From positions 1 to 64,000 of the forward strand of contig DATBAK010000002.1 of assembly GCA_036271555.1 (NCBI GenBank): a stretch of DNA of 64,000 nt, written 5' to 3'. Source of the DNA: Acidimicrobiia bacterium (lineage in GTDB: Bacteria; Actinomycetota; Acidimicrobiia; IMCC26256; PALSA-610). Under the pieces are notes generated by a model. It saw only the letters and a program-made list of their open reading frames with translations, did not search any database and was not told the origin of the DNA. Position 1 is the first letter of the stretch; the number at the start of each line of letters is the position of its first letter. Below, in pieces: positions 24,265 through 32,427 of this stretch. The translations under genes and the position numbers were made by a program.

Positions 24265-25365
24265 TCAGCCGTCGATCACCCGCAGCAGCGCTTCGAGACG
24301 CGGCGCCAACGCGGCTTCGTCGGCCGCGGTGATCGTGACGTGCCCGACCTTCCGGCCCGGCCGCGCCTGCTTGCCGTAGTCGTGCAGGTGCGCGCCTTCG
24401 ATCGCGAGCACGGTCGCGGTGTCGGGCATGGAACCCAGACAGTTCACCATCGCGCTGGCGCCGCGCGGCGCGGTCGAACCGAGCGGCCGGTCGAGGATTG
24501 CGCGCAGATGGTTCTCGAACTGACTCGTCTGCGCGCCCTCGATCGTCCAGTGGCCCGAGTTGTGCACGCGCGGCGCGAGCTCGTTGGCCACGAGCGCATC
24601 GGTGGTCTCGAACAGCTCGACGCAGCCGACACCGACGAAGTCGAGCGCGTCGAGCACCGCGGTGCCGATACCCGCGGCCGCGGCCTGCAGCCGCGGTGAC
24701 CAGCCGGGGGCGGGCGCGCGTGTGATGTGCAGGACGCCGTCGCGGTGCACGTTCTCGACGACCGGCCAGCACACGGTCGTGCCGTCGGTTGCGCGCGCCG
24801 CAACGATCGACAGCTCCCGCCGGAAGTCGACGAGCGACTCGAGGATCAACGGCACGCCGCCGAGCTCCGTCCACGCGCGCTCGACGTCGGCGGCGGCGCG
24901 CAGCATGCACTGGCCCTTGCCGTCGTAGCCGCCGCGGCGCGTCTTCAAGATCGACGGCAGACCGACCTTCTCCACCGCCGCGTCGAGCTCGGCGCGGGTG
25001 TCGACGTTCGCGACCGTCGCCGTCGCGATCCCGAGCGATTGGAACAGCGCCTTCTCCGACGCGCGGTCCTGCGACACCTCGAGCGCGCGGACGCCCGGTG
25101 CGAGCCGGTGCGTCCGCGCGAGATGGCGCGCGGAGTCGGCGGGCACGCCCTCCCATTCGTAGGTCACGACGTCGGCACCCTGCGCGACCTCGTCGAGCGC
25201 CGGGGTCGAGTCGAGCGCGCCGGTGACGAGCGCGCCGACCGCGCCGGCCGGTGCCTCGACTCCGGGATCGAGGAACCGGAATCGCAGGCCGCTCGCGATT
25301 CCGGCGAGCCCGAGCATGCGCCCGAGCTGGCCGCCTCCGAGCACGGCGACGATGGGTTCGCTCAC
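24265..25365 (-). CDS. purK: N5-carboxyaminoimidazole ribonucleotide synthase
   Basis: A 366-residue ATP-grasp enzyme of purine synthesis, making N5-CAIR from AIR, bicarbonate and ATP. It begins VAVLGGGQLGRMLGLAGIAS and has SQDRASEKALFQSLGIATAT, the ATP-grasp loop LKTRRGGYDGKGQCMLR, FRRELSIVAARATDG and NELAPRVHNSGHWTIEGAQT SQFENHLRA, all canonical. purE is not in the window. It lies 10 bases downstream of rmuC. Confidence 0.95.
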   Translation of the reverse strand: MSEPIVAVLGGGQLGRMLGLAGIASGLRFRFLDPGVEAPAGAVGALVTGALDSTPALDEVAQGADVVTYEWEGVPADSARHLARTHRLAPGVRALEVSQDRASEKALFQSLGIATATVANVDTRAELDAAVEKVGLPSILKTRRGGYDGKGQCMLRAAADVERAWTELGGVPLILESLVDFRRELSIVAARATDGTTVCWPVVENVHRDGVLHITRAPAPGWSPRLQAAAAGIGTAVLDALDFVGVGCVELFETTDALVANELAPRVHNSGHWTIEGAQTSQFENHLRAILDRPLGSTAPRGASAMVNCLGSMPDTATVLAIEGAHLHDYGKQARPGRKVGHVTITAADEAALAPRLEALLRVIDG

Positions 25366-25375
25366 GCGCGCCGGG

Positions 25376-26560
25376 TCACGCCTCGAGCGCCAGCGGGTCG
25401 TCGTCGACCAGCGTGAGCTCCTGCGACTCGCGCAGCGCGGCGATCCGGTCGAGCGGACGCTCCAGCGCCCGGTGGCGACGACCCATCAGCAGCTCGTACT
25501 CCTTGTGCACGCTCTCGAACTTCCGCTGCACACTCTCCATCGAGTCCGTGTACCGGCGCCACTGCTGCTCGAACTGCGAGAGCAGGCCGAGGATCTCGTT
25601 CGTCGTCCGCTCGAGGCGGAAGTTGTCGACCGACTGGCGGATGACCGCGAGCACCGCGTAGAGCGTGAGCGGCGAGCACAGCACGATCTTGTTCCGCAGC
25701 GCGTTCTCCAGGATCCCCGAGTCCTGCTCCTGGATGAAGGCGTAGACCTGCTCGTTCGGGATGAACAGCAGCAGGCAGTCGACGGTCTGGTCGGCCGCGT
25801 CGAGGTAGCCGCGACCCGTGAGCTCCTTGACGCGCTGGCGCACGTCCCGCAGGAAGGCGTCGCGCGCAGCGCGTTGCTCGACCTCGGACGCCGACTCGAT
25901 GTACCGCACGTAGTTGTCGAGCGGGAACTTCACGTCCATGTGCAGCACGAGGTCGTTGGGCATGAGGAAGGTGAAGTCGGGACGGCCACCGGACTCGGCG
26001 AGCGTGCGTTGGCGCCGGTAGTTCACCCCTTCGATGAAGCCCGCGAGGCGCAGCACGTCCTCCGCCATGCGCTCGCCCCATTGGCCGCGCACCTTCGTGC
26101 TCACGAGCGCTTCGCGCAGATCCTGTGTGCTCGTGCGCAACTGGTCGACGCCCTCGCGCTGGCGGGCGAGCTCGCTCGACAGCGCGCCGAACTTGCGTTG
26201 CCGATCCGCCTCGAGCTCGCGCACGAGCGCGTCGACCTTGTCGATCCGGCTCGCGATGCCGTCGCGCGTCGCCAGCAGCTCCTGGTCGATGAGCGCCTTG
26301 CGGCCGTCGAGCTCCGCGCTGGCCCGCGCGCGGTCGCCTTCGAGCAGGATCTCGTGCAGCTCGCGGAACTGATGCACCGCGGCCTGCATCGCGGCCTCGC
26401 GTCCTTCGTCGCTGACGCGCCGTTGTTCCTCGGACAACTTGCGCATCTCACGAGCGAGGGAGTGATCGCGGGCGCGTGCCTGCAGCATGGAACCGCCGAT
26501 CAGGCCCGCGAGCGCGCCGATGACGAGGCCGATGCCGAGCCCGGCGATCACCGGAAGCAC
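25376..26560 (-). CDS. rmuC: DNA recombination protein RmuC
   Basis: A 394-residue RmuC. An N-terminal membrane helix (VIAGLGIGLVIGALAGLIGG) is followed by a coiled coil of about 110 residues rich in Glu, Arg and Gln, then the RmuC nuclease-like domain: VRGQWGERMAEDVLRLAGFI, GRPDFTFLMPNDLVLHMDVK, PLDNYVRY and LLLFIPNEQVYAFI. The Asp/Lys cluster (PDFTF, DVKFPLDN) resembles a PD-(D/E)XK core. Start GTG 26560 immediately follows a repeat element. It is known to limit recombination between inverted repeats in E. coli. Confidence 0.93.
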   Translation of the reverse strand: MLPVIAGLGIGLVIGALAGLIGGSMLQARARDHSLAREMRKLSEEQRRVSDEGREAAMQAAVHQFRELHEILLEGDRARASAELDGRKALIDQELLATRDGIASRIDKVDALVRELEADRQRKFGALSSELARQREGVDQLRTSTQDLREALVSTKVRGQWGERMAEDVLRLAGFIEGVNYRRQRTLAESGGRPDFTFLMPNDLVLHMDVKFPLDNYVRYIESASEVEQRAARDAFLRDVRQRVKELTGRGYLDAADQTVDCLLLFIPNEQVYAFIQEQDSGILENALRNKIVLCSPLTLYAVLAVIRQSVDNFRLERTTNEILGLLSQFEQQWRRYTDSMESVQRKFESVHKEYELLMGRRHRALERPLDRIAALRESQELTLVDDDPLALEA

Positions 26561-26562
26561 CC

Positions 26563-26646
26563 GAACGCGCGGGTCGCGGTGCGGCCTGCGCGACTCGATC
26601 CCATCCCGCGCCGGGGAGGGCGAAGCGTGCGAGCCCGAACAGAGAA
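26563..26646 (+). repeat. Intergenic repeat family member F
   Basis: CGAACGCGCGGGTCGCGG at the left, CCCATCCCGCGCCGGGGAGG in the middle and GCGAGCCCGAACAGAGAA at the right correspond to unit 2 of cluster C and the end of member D. The rest of the gap to 26726 shows nothing else. Confidence 0.65.
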
Positions 26647-26726
26647 TTCAGTCATGCGACGACTGTGCCAGGCGGGTGTGACACTCATCGGTGATCCCCG
26701 CCCGGAAACGGCGTCGGGAAACGGCG

Positions 26727-27278
26727 TCAGGAGCCGGTCGCGAGGTCCAAACGGGGGATCGCGTGGTAGCCGAGCGGGCCGGCGACGAGGCGCCGCAGGG
26801 CACCGCCGCGGTCCTTCTCGTATTTCGCGATCGCGTCCTCGAGCGGCGTGACGGACTCGGGGATCGGCTGCTTCGTCATCGCGCTCAGCGCGGCCGCGAC
26901 GGTGTGATCGCCGTGGAGCAGGGTCGAGCGCGCGACCGTCACCTCCAGCCGGCGCATGAGGCCCTCGAGCGTGTTCGCAGTCGCGATCGCGTCGCCCACG
27001 GGCGCATCCGACTGTGAGCGCCACGTCGAATACGTGTCGTCGACCTGGCTGACGAGCGGGTTCGACGGTCCACCGGCGCCGTCGATGTCGCGCGCGAGCG
27101 CGTCCGCGAGGCGATAGCGCGCGTCGAGTCCTCCACGGGCTGCGCGCCAGTCACGTTCGACGGCGCTGCGATCGGACGAGAGCTTCGGCCGGCTCGTCAG
27201 CGCGAGCGTCGCCGCCGCGACGATTGCCAGCACCACGAACGCGCCGACCAATCGCCGCGCGACGTGCACCATGACCAC
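26727..27278 (-). CDS. Membrane-anchored hypothetical protein, weakly LemA-like
   Basis: A 183-residue protein with one N-terminal helix (ARRLVGAFVVLAIVAAATLAL) and a helical outer domain. The segment SAVERDWRAARGGLDARYRL ADALARDI faintly recalls the LemA pattern of paired arginines in long helices, but the match is too weak for a family call. The remainder is alpha-helical with no cysteines or obvious catalytic residues. GTG 27278 or ATG 27272 may be the start; a TAGCTT sequence lies just upstream. It is divergent from the nuclease gene. Confidence 0.6.
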   Translation of the reverse strand: MVMVHVARRLVGAFVVLAIVAAATLALTSRPKLSSDRSAVERDWRAARGGLDARYRLADALARDIDGAGGPSNPLVSQVDDTYSTWRSQSDAPVGDAIATANTLEGLMRRLEVTVARSTLLHGDHTVAAALSAMTKQPIPESVTPLEDAIAKYEKDRGGALRRLVAGPLGYHAIPRLDLATGS

Positions 27279-27350
27279 GACAAGCTAGCCGTGCGCCCCC
27301 GATCTCCGGCCGATGGTCACCGCCCGGCGTTGCCTGTCACACCCCGTTGC

Positions 27351-27356
27351 TACCTT
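27351..27356 (+). promoter_or_regulatory. Leaderless -10 box for the secreted nuclease
   Basis: TACCTT, 6 bases before ATG 27363, no Shine-Dalgarno. A TTGCCT about 15 bases further upstream could serve as a -35. Confidence 0.5.
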
Positions 27357-27362
27357 CTCCGC

Positions 27363-27863
27363 ATGGTCCGTTCCCGGGCCGTGGTCGTGGCCACCGTGGC
27401 CGCCACCCTGCTCGGGAGCATCGCGGGCGGGTGGTGGCTCGGCGGCGCCGCCCCGGCTTCCGTTCCCGTCTCGGTCGTGCACGTCGTCGACGGCGACACG
27501 CTGGTCGCCGCGTTCGCCAACGGTCACACGGAGACCGTGCGCGTGCTCGGCATCGACACGCCCGAGACCGTCGACCCGCGCAAGCCCGTGCAGTGCTTCG
27601 GGCCCGAGGCGTCCGCGTACGCCAAGGCCACGCTCACCGGGCGCTCGATCCGGCTCCAGTTCGACGTCCAACGTCGCGACATCTACGGCCGGTTGCTCGC
27701 GTACGTGCTCGTCGACGGGCACCGCTACGAGGACGACGTGCTGCGACGCGGCCTCGCGCGTCTGCTCATCATTCCGCCGAACGGCGCGTACGCGCGCACG
27801 ATGCTCGCCGAGGAGCTCGCGGCTCGCCGTGCGCGCCGCGGACTGTGGGGTGCGTGCGAATGA
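27363..27863 (+). CDS. Thermonuclease (SNase) family protein, exported
   Basis: A 166-residue staphylococcal-nuclease fold. Residues 1-30 form a signal peptide or anchor (VVVATVAATLLGSIAGGWWL). The OB-fold begins VVHVVDGDTLVAAFANGHTE. The catalytic triad is visible: Arg and Glu in RVLGIDTPETVDP and the second Arg in RDIYGRLLAYVLVDG. The Asp ligand for calcium is in VDGDTL. The start at 27363 is chosen over an upstream GTG because it begins the signal sequence and has a promoter box at the right distance. Confidence 0.9.
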   Translation: MVRSRAVVVATVAATLLGSIAGGWWLGGAAPASVPVSVVHVVDGDTLVAAFANGHTETVRVLGIDTPETVDPRKPVQCFGPEASAYAKATLTGRSIRLQFDVQRRDIYGRLLAYVLVDGHRYEDDVLRRGLARLLIIPPNGAYARTMLAEELAARRARRGLWGACE

Positions 27864-27964
27864 ACGCCCGGAGGAAGGAGCTATGCGAGCGCGACCTCGT
27901 CGGAATCGTTCTTCGTCCCGTTCTCCTCCATGGCGCACACACTGTCCGAGGGATCGGCCGGGCG

Positions 27965-29329
27965 CTACTGCATCGTCTGGAGGATCTCGTCGACGAGCTC
28001 CAGGGTCGTGCCGGGATGCAGGAACGCGAAGCGCGCCACGGTCTCGCCGTGCCAGCTCGACGGGGTGACGAACGCGAGTTGCGCGGCGAGCAGGTCGTCG
28101 GACCAGCGCTGGTAGTCCGCGGCGCTCCAACCGACCCGGCGGAAGACGACGATCGACAGCTCGGGCTCGCGTACCAGCTCGACGTTGGGCGCGGCCGTGA
28201 TCCGTGCCGCCGCGGCGCGGGCGGTCGCGAGCACGGTCTCGATCGCGTCGCGGTAGGCGTCGGTGCCGTGCACCGCGAGCGAGAACCACAACGGCAGCCC
28301 GCGCGCGCGGCGGGTCAGGTGGAACGCGTAGTCGCTCGGGTTCCACTCGTCCGTGCGCTCGTGGATCACGTCGAGATACGACGCGTCCTGCGCGTGGACC
28401 GAGCGTGCGAGCTCGGGATCGCGGTAGAGGAGCGCGGCGCAGTCGAACGGCGCGTACAGCCACTTGTGCGGGTCGACCACGAGCGAATCCGCGCGCTCGA
28501 TGCCGCGGAACCGATCGCGCACACTCGGGGCGAGCAGCGCCGCACCGCCGTAGGCCGCGTCGACGTGCAGCCACATGCCCCGCTCCTGCGCGACGCGTCC
28601 CGCGCCGTCGACGTCCTCGACGATGCCCGCGTTCGTCGTGCCCGCGGTGACGACCACCGCGCAGACCGACGACGGATCCGGGTCGGCTTCGAGCGCGGCT
28701 GCGAGCGCGGGGCCGGTGAGCCGCTCGTCGACCGTCGGGACCGGGAACGGGTCGACGTCCATGATGTGCAACGCGTTGCGGACCGACGCATGCGTCTGGT
28801 CGCTGACCGCGACCCGCCACCGTGCCGGCCGGTCGCCACCGCGAGCGCGGGCCGCGCGCTCGCGCGCGACGACGAGTGCCGACAGGTTCGCGGCCGAGCC
28901 GCCCGCGACGAAGCAACCGCCGGCCTCGGGCGGCAGTCCCGCGAGATCCGCGAGGAACCGCAGCGTCTGGTTCTCCGCGTAGACCGCGCCCGCAGCCTCG
29001 AGCCACGAGATGGCCTGCAACGACGACGCCGACACGACCATGTCGAAGAGCAGCGCGGCCTTGGTCGGCGCCGCGGGGATGAACGCGAGGAATCGCGGGC
29101 TGTCGCAGGAGATGACCGCGGGCGCGAGCGTCTCCGCGAAGATCTGCATGACCGTCTCGGGATCGTTGCCCGCCGCGGTGATGAGGTTGCCGACGCGCGC
29201 GTCGAGGTCGTCGCGCGGCACGGCGTGGTCGAGCGGCACGGGCTGGAGCGCGAGCCGCTCGCGCGTGTACTCGAGGATCAGGTCGATGAGCCGCGCGGTG
29301 GAGTCGTCGTAGTCGTGCACGGCGAGCAT
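27965..29329 (-). CDS. Pyridoxal-dependent (group II) decarboxylase
   Basis: A 454-residue PLP enzyme of the aromatic-L-amino-acid/glutamate decarboxylase family. The cofactor lysine is Lys289 in DSLVVDPHKWLYAPFDCAAL; the PLP-binding Asp is in HVDAAYGGAAL (255-265) and the phosphate loop is VAGGSAANLSALVVARERA. The substrate cannot be fixed; the sequence resembles tyrosine/DOPA-type enzymes of actinobacteria. The 101-base gap to the nuclease gene is convergent. Confidence 0.9.
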   Translation of the reverse strand: MLAVHDYDDSTARLIDLILEYTRERLALQPVPLDHAVPRDDLDARVGNLITAAGNDPETVMQIFAETLAPAVISCDSPRFLAFIPAAPTKAALLFDMVVSASSLQAISWLEAAGAVYAENQTLRFLADLAGLPPEAGGCFVAGGSAANLSALVVARERAARARGGDRPARWRVAVSDQTHASVRNALHIMDVDPFPVPTVDERLTGPALAAALEADPDPSSVCAVVVTAGTTNAGIVEDVDGAGRVAQERGMWLHVDAAYGGAALLAPSVRDRFRGIERADSLVVDPHKWLYAPFDCAALLYRDPELARSVHAQDASYLDVIHERTDEWNPSDYAFHLTRRARGLPLWFSLAVHGTDAYRDAIETVLATARAAAARITAAPNVELVREPELSIVVFRRVGWSAADYQRWSDDLLAAQLAFVTPSSWHGETVARFAFLHPGTTLELVDEILQTMQ

Positions 29330-29386
29330 GCTGGCACCCAGGACGGCCCGCCGCGAGCGCCGGCGAGTCGACGGGCGCGGCGCGCC

Positions 29387-31366
29387 TCAGGCGGTTTGGT
29401 GCTGCGCGACGAGCGCCAGGACGTCGTCGCCGTAGAGCTCGGCCTTGGTGGGGCCGATCCCCGTGACGTCGAGGAGCCCGCCGCGGGTCGTCGGGCGTGC
29501 GCTGGCGAGCTCCATGAGCGTGGCGTCGCGGAACACGACGTAGGCCGGCACGCCGCGCGCTCGCGCGAGGTCGCGCCGCCAGTCCTTGAGCGCACAGAAC
29601 AGCGCGTTGTCGGCCTCGGGCAGGTCGTCGGGGCGGCGCGAGCGGAGGCCGGCGCGCACCGTGGCGAGCCGTTCGGACGCCGGCACCGGCGCGCCGGGGT
29701 GGACCGCGGCCTCGATGACGGCGAGCCACGGGCTCGGCGAGCGTTTGGCGTCGCGACCGCCGACCGTGCGCCGCCGCGCCCACGACACGTGCAGGTACTG
29801 ACCGGCCCGGCTCAGCGCGACGTGCAGCAGGCGGCGCTCCTCGTCGAGCGCGTCGGCCTCGGTCGCGTACGAGATCGGCACGAGCCCGCGCTCGGCGCCG
29901 GCGACGCACACGAGCTCCCACTCGAGGCCCTTGGCGCGGTGGAACGACACGAGCTGTACCGAGTCGTCGGTCGAGCCCGGCACCACGTCGTCGTCGCCGC
30001 GCATCGTCATCTCGAGCCACGCGACGAAGCCGCCGACCGAGCCGCGCCCACCGTCGGCCGCGAGGAAGTCCTGACCGAGCCGCAGGATCGCGTCGAGATG
30101 CTCGCGTCGCTCTTCGCCTCCGATCGGGTCACCCGTCGCGAGATCGGCGAGCTGGTCGGCGAGCGCGCGGTCGGGCGCTCGTCGCTCGCCGTTGCGGAGC
30201 TCGTCGAGCACCGCGCGCACTTCGGGACGCTGCGCGAAACCGCCCGCACCCGGCACGCGCACGGGCACACCCGCGCGCGGCAGCGCGGTCTCGAACGGCA
30301 CCGACTGCGCGTTCGTGCGGTAGAGCACCGCCATCTGCGACCACGCGAGACCGCGCGTGTGCGCCAGCCGCAGTCGACGCGCGACGCCCGCGGCCTCCGC
30401 GTCCTCGTCGTCGAACGGGACGATCTCCGGCGCGGGTCCCTCGCCGCGCGGCGTTGCGATCGGTCCGCGCGGCCGGTCGAGCACCGCCGACGATGCCGCG
30501 ACGATCGGCGCGGTCGATCGGTAGTTCGTGTCGAGCCGCACCGAGACGCCGCCGGGAAACTCGGTCGCGAACTCGCGCAGCGGCGTGGGATCGGCGCCCG
30601 CGAACGAGTAGATCGCCTGCGAGTCGTCGCCGACGACGCAGAGGTCGGGGCGATCACCGAGCCACGCGCGCACGAGCCGGAGCTGGGCCGCGCTCGCGTC
30701 CTGGAACTCGTCGACGAACAACGAGCGGAAGCGGAAGCGCTGCGCGGCGGCGAACGTCTCGTCGTGCTCGATCGTGTACACGCACCAGCGGAGCAGGTCG
30801 TCGAAGTCGAAGAGGTTGCGACGCCGCTTCTCCTGCTCGTAGCGCTCGTAGACGTCGGCGATCTCGGGCGCGGGTCGCGGCGTGATGCGGCCCGAGGCGG
30901 TCGCGGCGGCGGCGTAGCTGCTCGGCCCGATCAGCCGGGCCTTGGCCCACTCGATCTCGCCCGCGATCTCGAGCACCGCGACCCGCGCGGACGCGCCCCG
31001 GCCGCCCATGATCGGACCGAGGATCCGGCCCTTCACGGCCAGGATGGCCGGTGCCTCGCGGCCGTTCTCCAGCGCGTGCCGACGCAGCTGGGTGAGCGCC
31101 AGCGAGTGGAACGTGCCCGCGGTGACCTGACGGACACCGAGGCGCGCGAGCCGTTGCGCGAGCTCGCCCGCGGCCTTGCGCGTGAACGTGACGGCGAGCA
31201 CGTGCGGCGCCGACACGCGTCGCTGCTCGACGAGCCACGCGATCCGGCGCGTGAGCACGCGCGTCTTGCCCGAGCCCGCGGGCGCGAGGATCGCGAGCGT
31301 CGGCGCGTCGTGCGTGACCGCGGCGCGCTGCGACGCGTCGAGGTCGGCGAGGAGCGGATCGGTCAC
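29387..31366 (-). CDS. uvrD2: UvrD/PcrA-type ATP-dependent DNA helicase with C-terminal HRDC domain
   Basis: A 659-residue superfamily 1A helicase. Motif Q/I is LDASQRAAVTHDAPTLAILA then APAGSGKTRVLTRRI, motif Ia is ALAVTFTRKAAGEL, motif II is LFVDEFQDASAAQLRLV, motif III GDDSQAIYSFAGAD, motif IV RLDTNYRS, motif V LVSFHRAKGLEWELV and motif VI RRLLHVALSRA. The last 70 residues (NALFCALKDWRRDLARARGV to GIGPTKAELYGDDVLALV) are an HRDC domain. That layout is the UvrD2 branch of actinobacteria, so the symbol follows it. Start GTG 31366 has a TAGGGT box 7 bases upstream. Confidence 0.92.
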   Translation of the reverse strand: MTDPLLADLDASQRAAVTHDAPTLAILAPAGSGKTRVLTRRIAWLVEQRRVSAPHVLAVTFTRKAAGELAQRLARLGVRQVTAGTFHSLALTQLRRHALENGREAPAILAVKGRILGPIMGGRGASARVAVLEIAGEIEWAKARLIGPSSYAAAATASGRITPRPAPEIADVYERYEQEKRRRNLFDFDDLLRWCVYTIEHDETFAAAQRFRFRSLFVDEFQDASAAQLRLVRAWLGDRPDLCVVGDDSQAIYSFAGADPTPLREFATEFPGGVSVRLDTNYRSTAPIVAASSAVLDRPRGPIATPRGEGPAPEIVPFDDEDAEAAGVARRLRLAHTRGLAWSQMAVLYRTNAQSVPFETALPRAGVPVRVPGAGGFAQRPEVRAVLDELRNGERRAPDRALADQLADLATGDPIGGEERREHLDAILRLGQDFLAADGGRGSVGGFVAWLEMTMRGDDDVVPGSTDDSVQLVSFHRAKGLEWELVCVAGAERGLVPISYATEADALDEERRLLHVALSRAGQYLHVSWARRRTVGGRDAKRSPSPWLAVIEAAVHPGAPVPASERLATVRAGLRSRRPDDLPEADNALFCALKDWRRDLARARGVPAYVVFRDATLMELASARPTTRGGLLDVTGIGPTKAELYGDDVLALVAQHQTA

Positions 31367-31373
31367 GGCGGTG

Positions 31374-31379
31374 ACCCTA
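31374..31379 (-). promoter_or_regulatory. Leaderless -10 box for the UvrD2-like helicase
   Basis: TAGGGT on the minus strand, 7 bases before GTG 31366. Confidence 0.5.
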
Positions 31380-31456
31380 TCGATGCGCGCCGACAGTCAT
31401 GCGCGCGACGCGCGGCGCGATCGCATCAACGCCGGCACGCAACGCACACGCGAGGA

Positions 31457-31505
31457 GGCCCCGAGTAGTCATCCCCGCCGAAGCGGTTCCGATCTCCTCG
31501 GGGCC
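31457..31505. repeat. Inverted repeat, 9-base arms
   Basis: GGCCCCGAG at 31457-31465 pairs with CTCGGGGCC at 31497-31505 around a 31-base loop. No T-run follows. Confidence 0.6.
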
Positions 31506-31841
31506 CCTGCGTCACTGCGTTCGGTCCGCCCTGCCGGTCCCTTGCGGGCCCTGCGTGAGCCTTCCTCCCACGGTGACTGGAGTGACCGACCCGAAGGCCT
31601 GTCCTCCACCGAATCACCTCGAGCCTGCTCCGGTTCGCGTCGCTCGGTCGCCCGTGCGCTGCATTCCGGGAGTGTGCCCGCTGTGCTCCGGCGGGGTCAC
31701 AGTACGACCGCGTTCGCGCAGGGTCAAGAAGAATAATCCGCGCACGACCGTTGCGCGCGAGACAGCCGCGAGCTACATCGCGCGACGCGTGGAACGCGCG
31801 TCGACTCGGCGCGCGCGACGGGCACACGCGCGCGAAACCGG

Positions 31842-31847
31842 TACGTT
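31842..31847 (+). promoter_or_regulatory. Possible -10 box for the DUF45 gene
   Basis: TACGTT, 9 bases before ATG 31857. No Shine-Dalgarno; the leader would be at most a few bases. Confidence 0.35.
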
Positions 31848-31856
31848 TCTTCGACG

Positions 31857-32417
31857 ATGGAAGTCGAGCTCGTAGTCGGGACGCGTCGGCGTCGACATGT
31901 GGAAGGCACGCTCATCGGTGACGTGCTGCGCGTGTCGTATCCGCCGCGCATGAGTCGCACGGAAGCGGAGCAGATCGCGCAGGAGCTGCGCGCGCGCATG
32001 GAGCGTCGCGTCGCTGCGGATCGTCTCGACATCGCGGCGCGCGCACGCGCGCTCGCGCGTCGTTACGAGTTGCCGTTGCCGCGGCGCGTCGAGTGGTCCG
32101 ATCGCCAGCAGTCGCGCTGGGGGAGCTGCGATCCCGCCGACGGCCACATCCGCATCTCGCGCCGGCTCGCCGCGTTCCCGATCTGGGTTCTCGACTACGT
32201 GCTCGTGCACGAGCTCGCCCATCTCGCGGTGCCCGACCACGGGCCGCGGTTCCATGCGCTCGTGGCGCGCTATCCGCGCACCGAGCGGGCCGTCGGGTTC
32301 CTCATCGCCAAGGACCTTGCGCCCGACAACGAAGACGGGCTCGCGCCCGTCGTGGCGGTCGACGACACCGACGACGCGCCCGGCGACGACGCGGCGGACG
32401 AGGACGTCGCCATCTAG
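31857..32417 (+). CDS. DUF45 (YgjP-like) zinc metallopeptidase
   Basis: A 186-residue protein. The active site is VLVHELAHLAVPDHGPRFHA (HELAH with a downstream His in HGPRFH), typical of the WLM/DUF45 family. The upstream QQSRWGSCDPADGHIRISRR is the other family signature. An acidic tail of about 30 residues (DNEDGLAPVVAVDDTDDAPG) follows the catalytic domain. No signal peptide, so it acts inside the cell. Substrate is unknown. Its TAG stop forms the first three bases of the next gene's promoter box. Confidence 0.87.
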   Translation: MEVELVVGTRRRRHVEGTLIGDVLRVSYPPRMSRTEAEQIAQELRARMERRVAADRLDIAARARALARRYELPLPRRVEWSDRQQSRWGSCDPADGHIRISRRLAAFPIWVLDYVLVHELAHLAVPDHGPRFHALVARYPRTERAVGFLIAKDLAPDNEDGLAPVVAVDDTDDAPGDDAADEDVAI

Positions 32418-32420
32418 CAT
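32415..32420 (+). promoter_or_regulatory. Leaderless -10 box overlapping the DUF45 stop codon
   Basis: TAGCAT, 7 bases before GTG 32428. The TAG is the stop codon of the upstream gene. Confidence 0.5.
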
Positions 32421-32427
32421 TCGGCCC

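Larger units (their letters stand above)
31367..31856. other. 490-base divergent gap without a supported gene
   Basis: It contains the helicase promoter box (31374-31379), an inverted repeat (31457-31505), and the box before the DUF45 gene (31842-31847). Several open frames cross it but are rich in Arg, Ser and Pro and lack any domain. Confidence 0.65.

Noticed and set aside
27347-31468. A 1373-codon open frame on the plus strand
   Set aside because: It runs antisense to the decarboxylase and helicase, is made of Arg/Ala/Val-rich sequence and has no domain. Long antisense frames are expected at this GC content.
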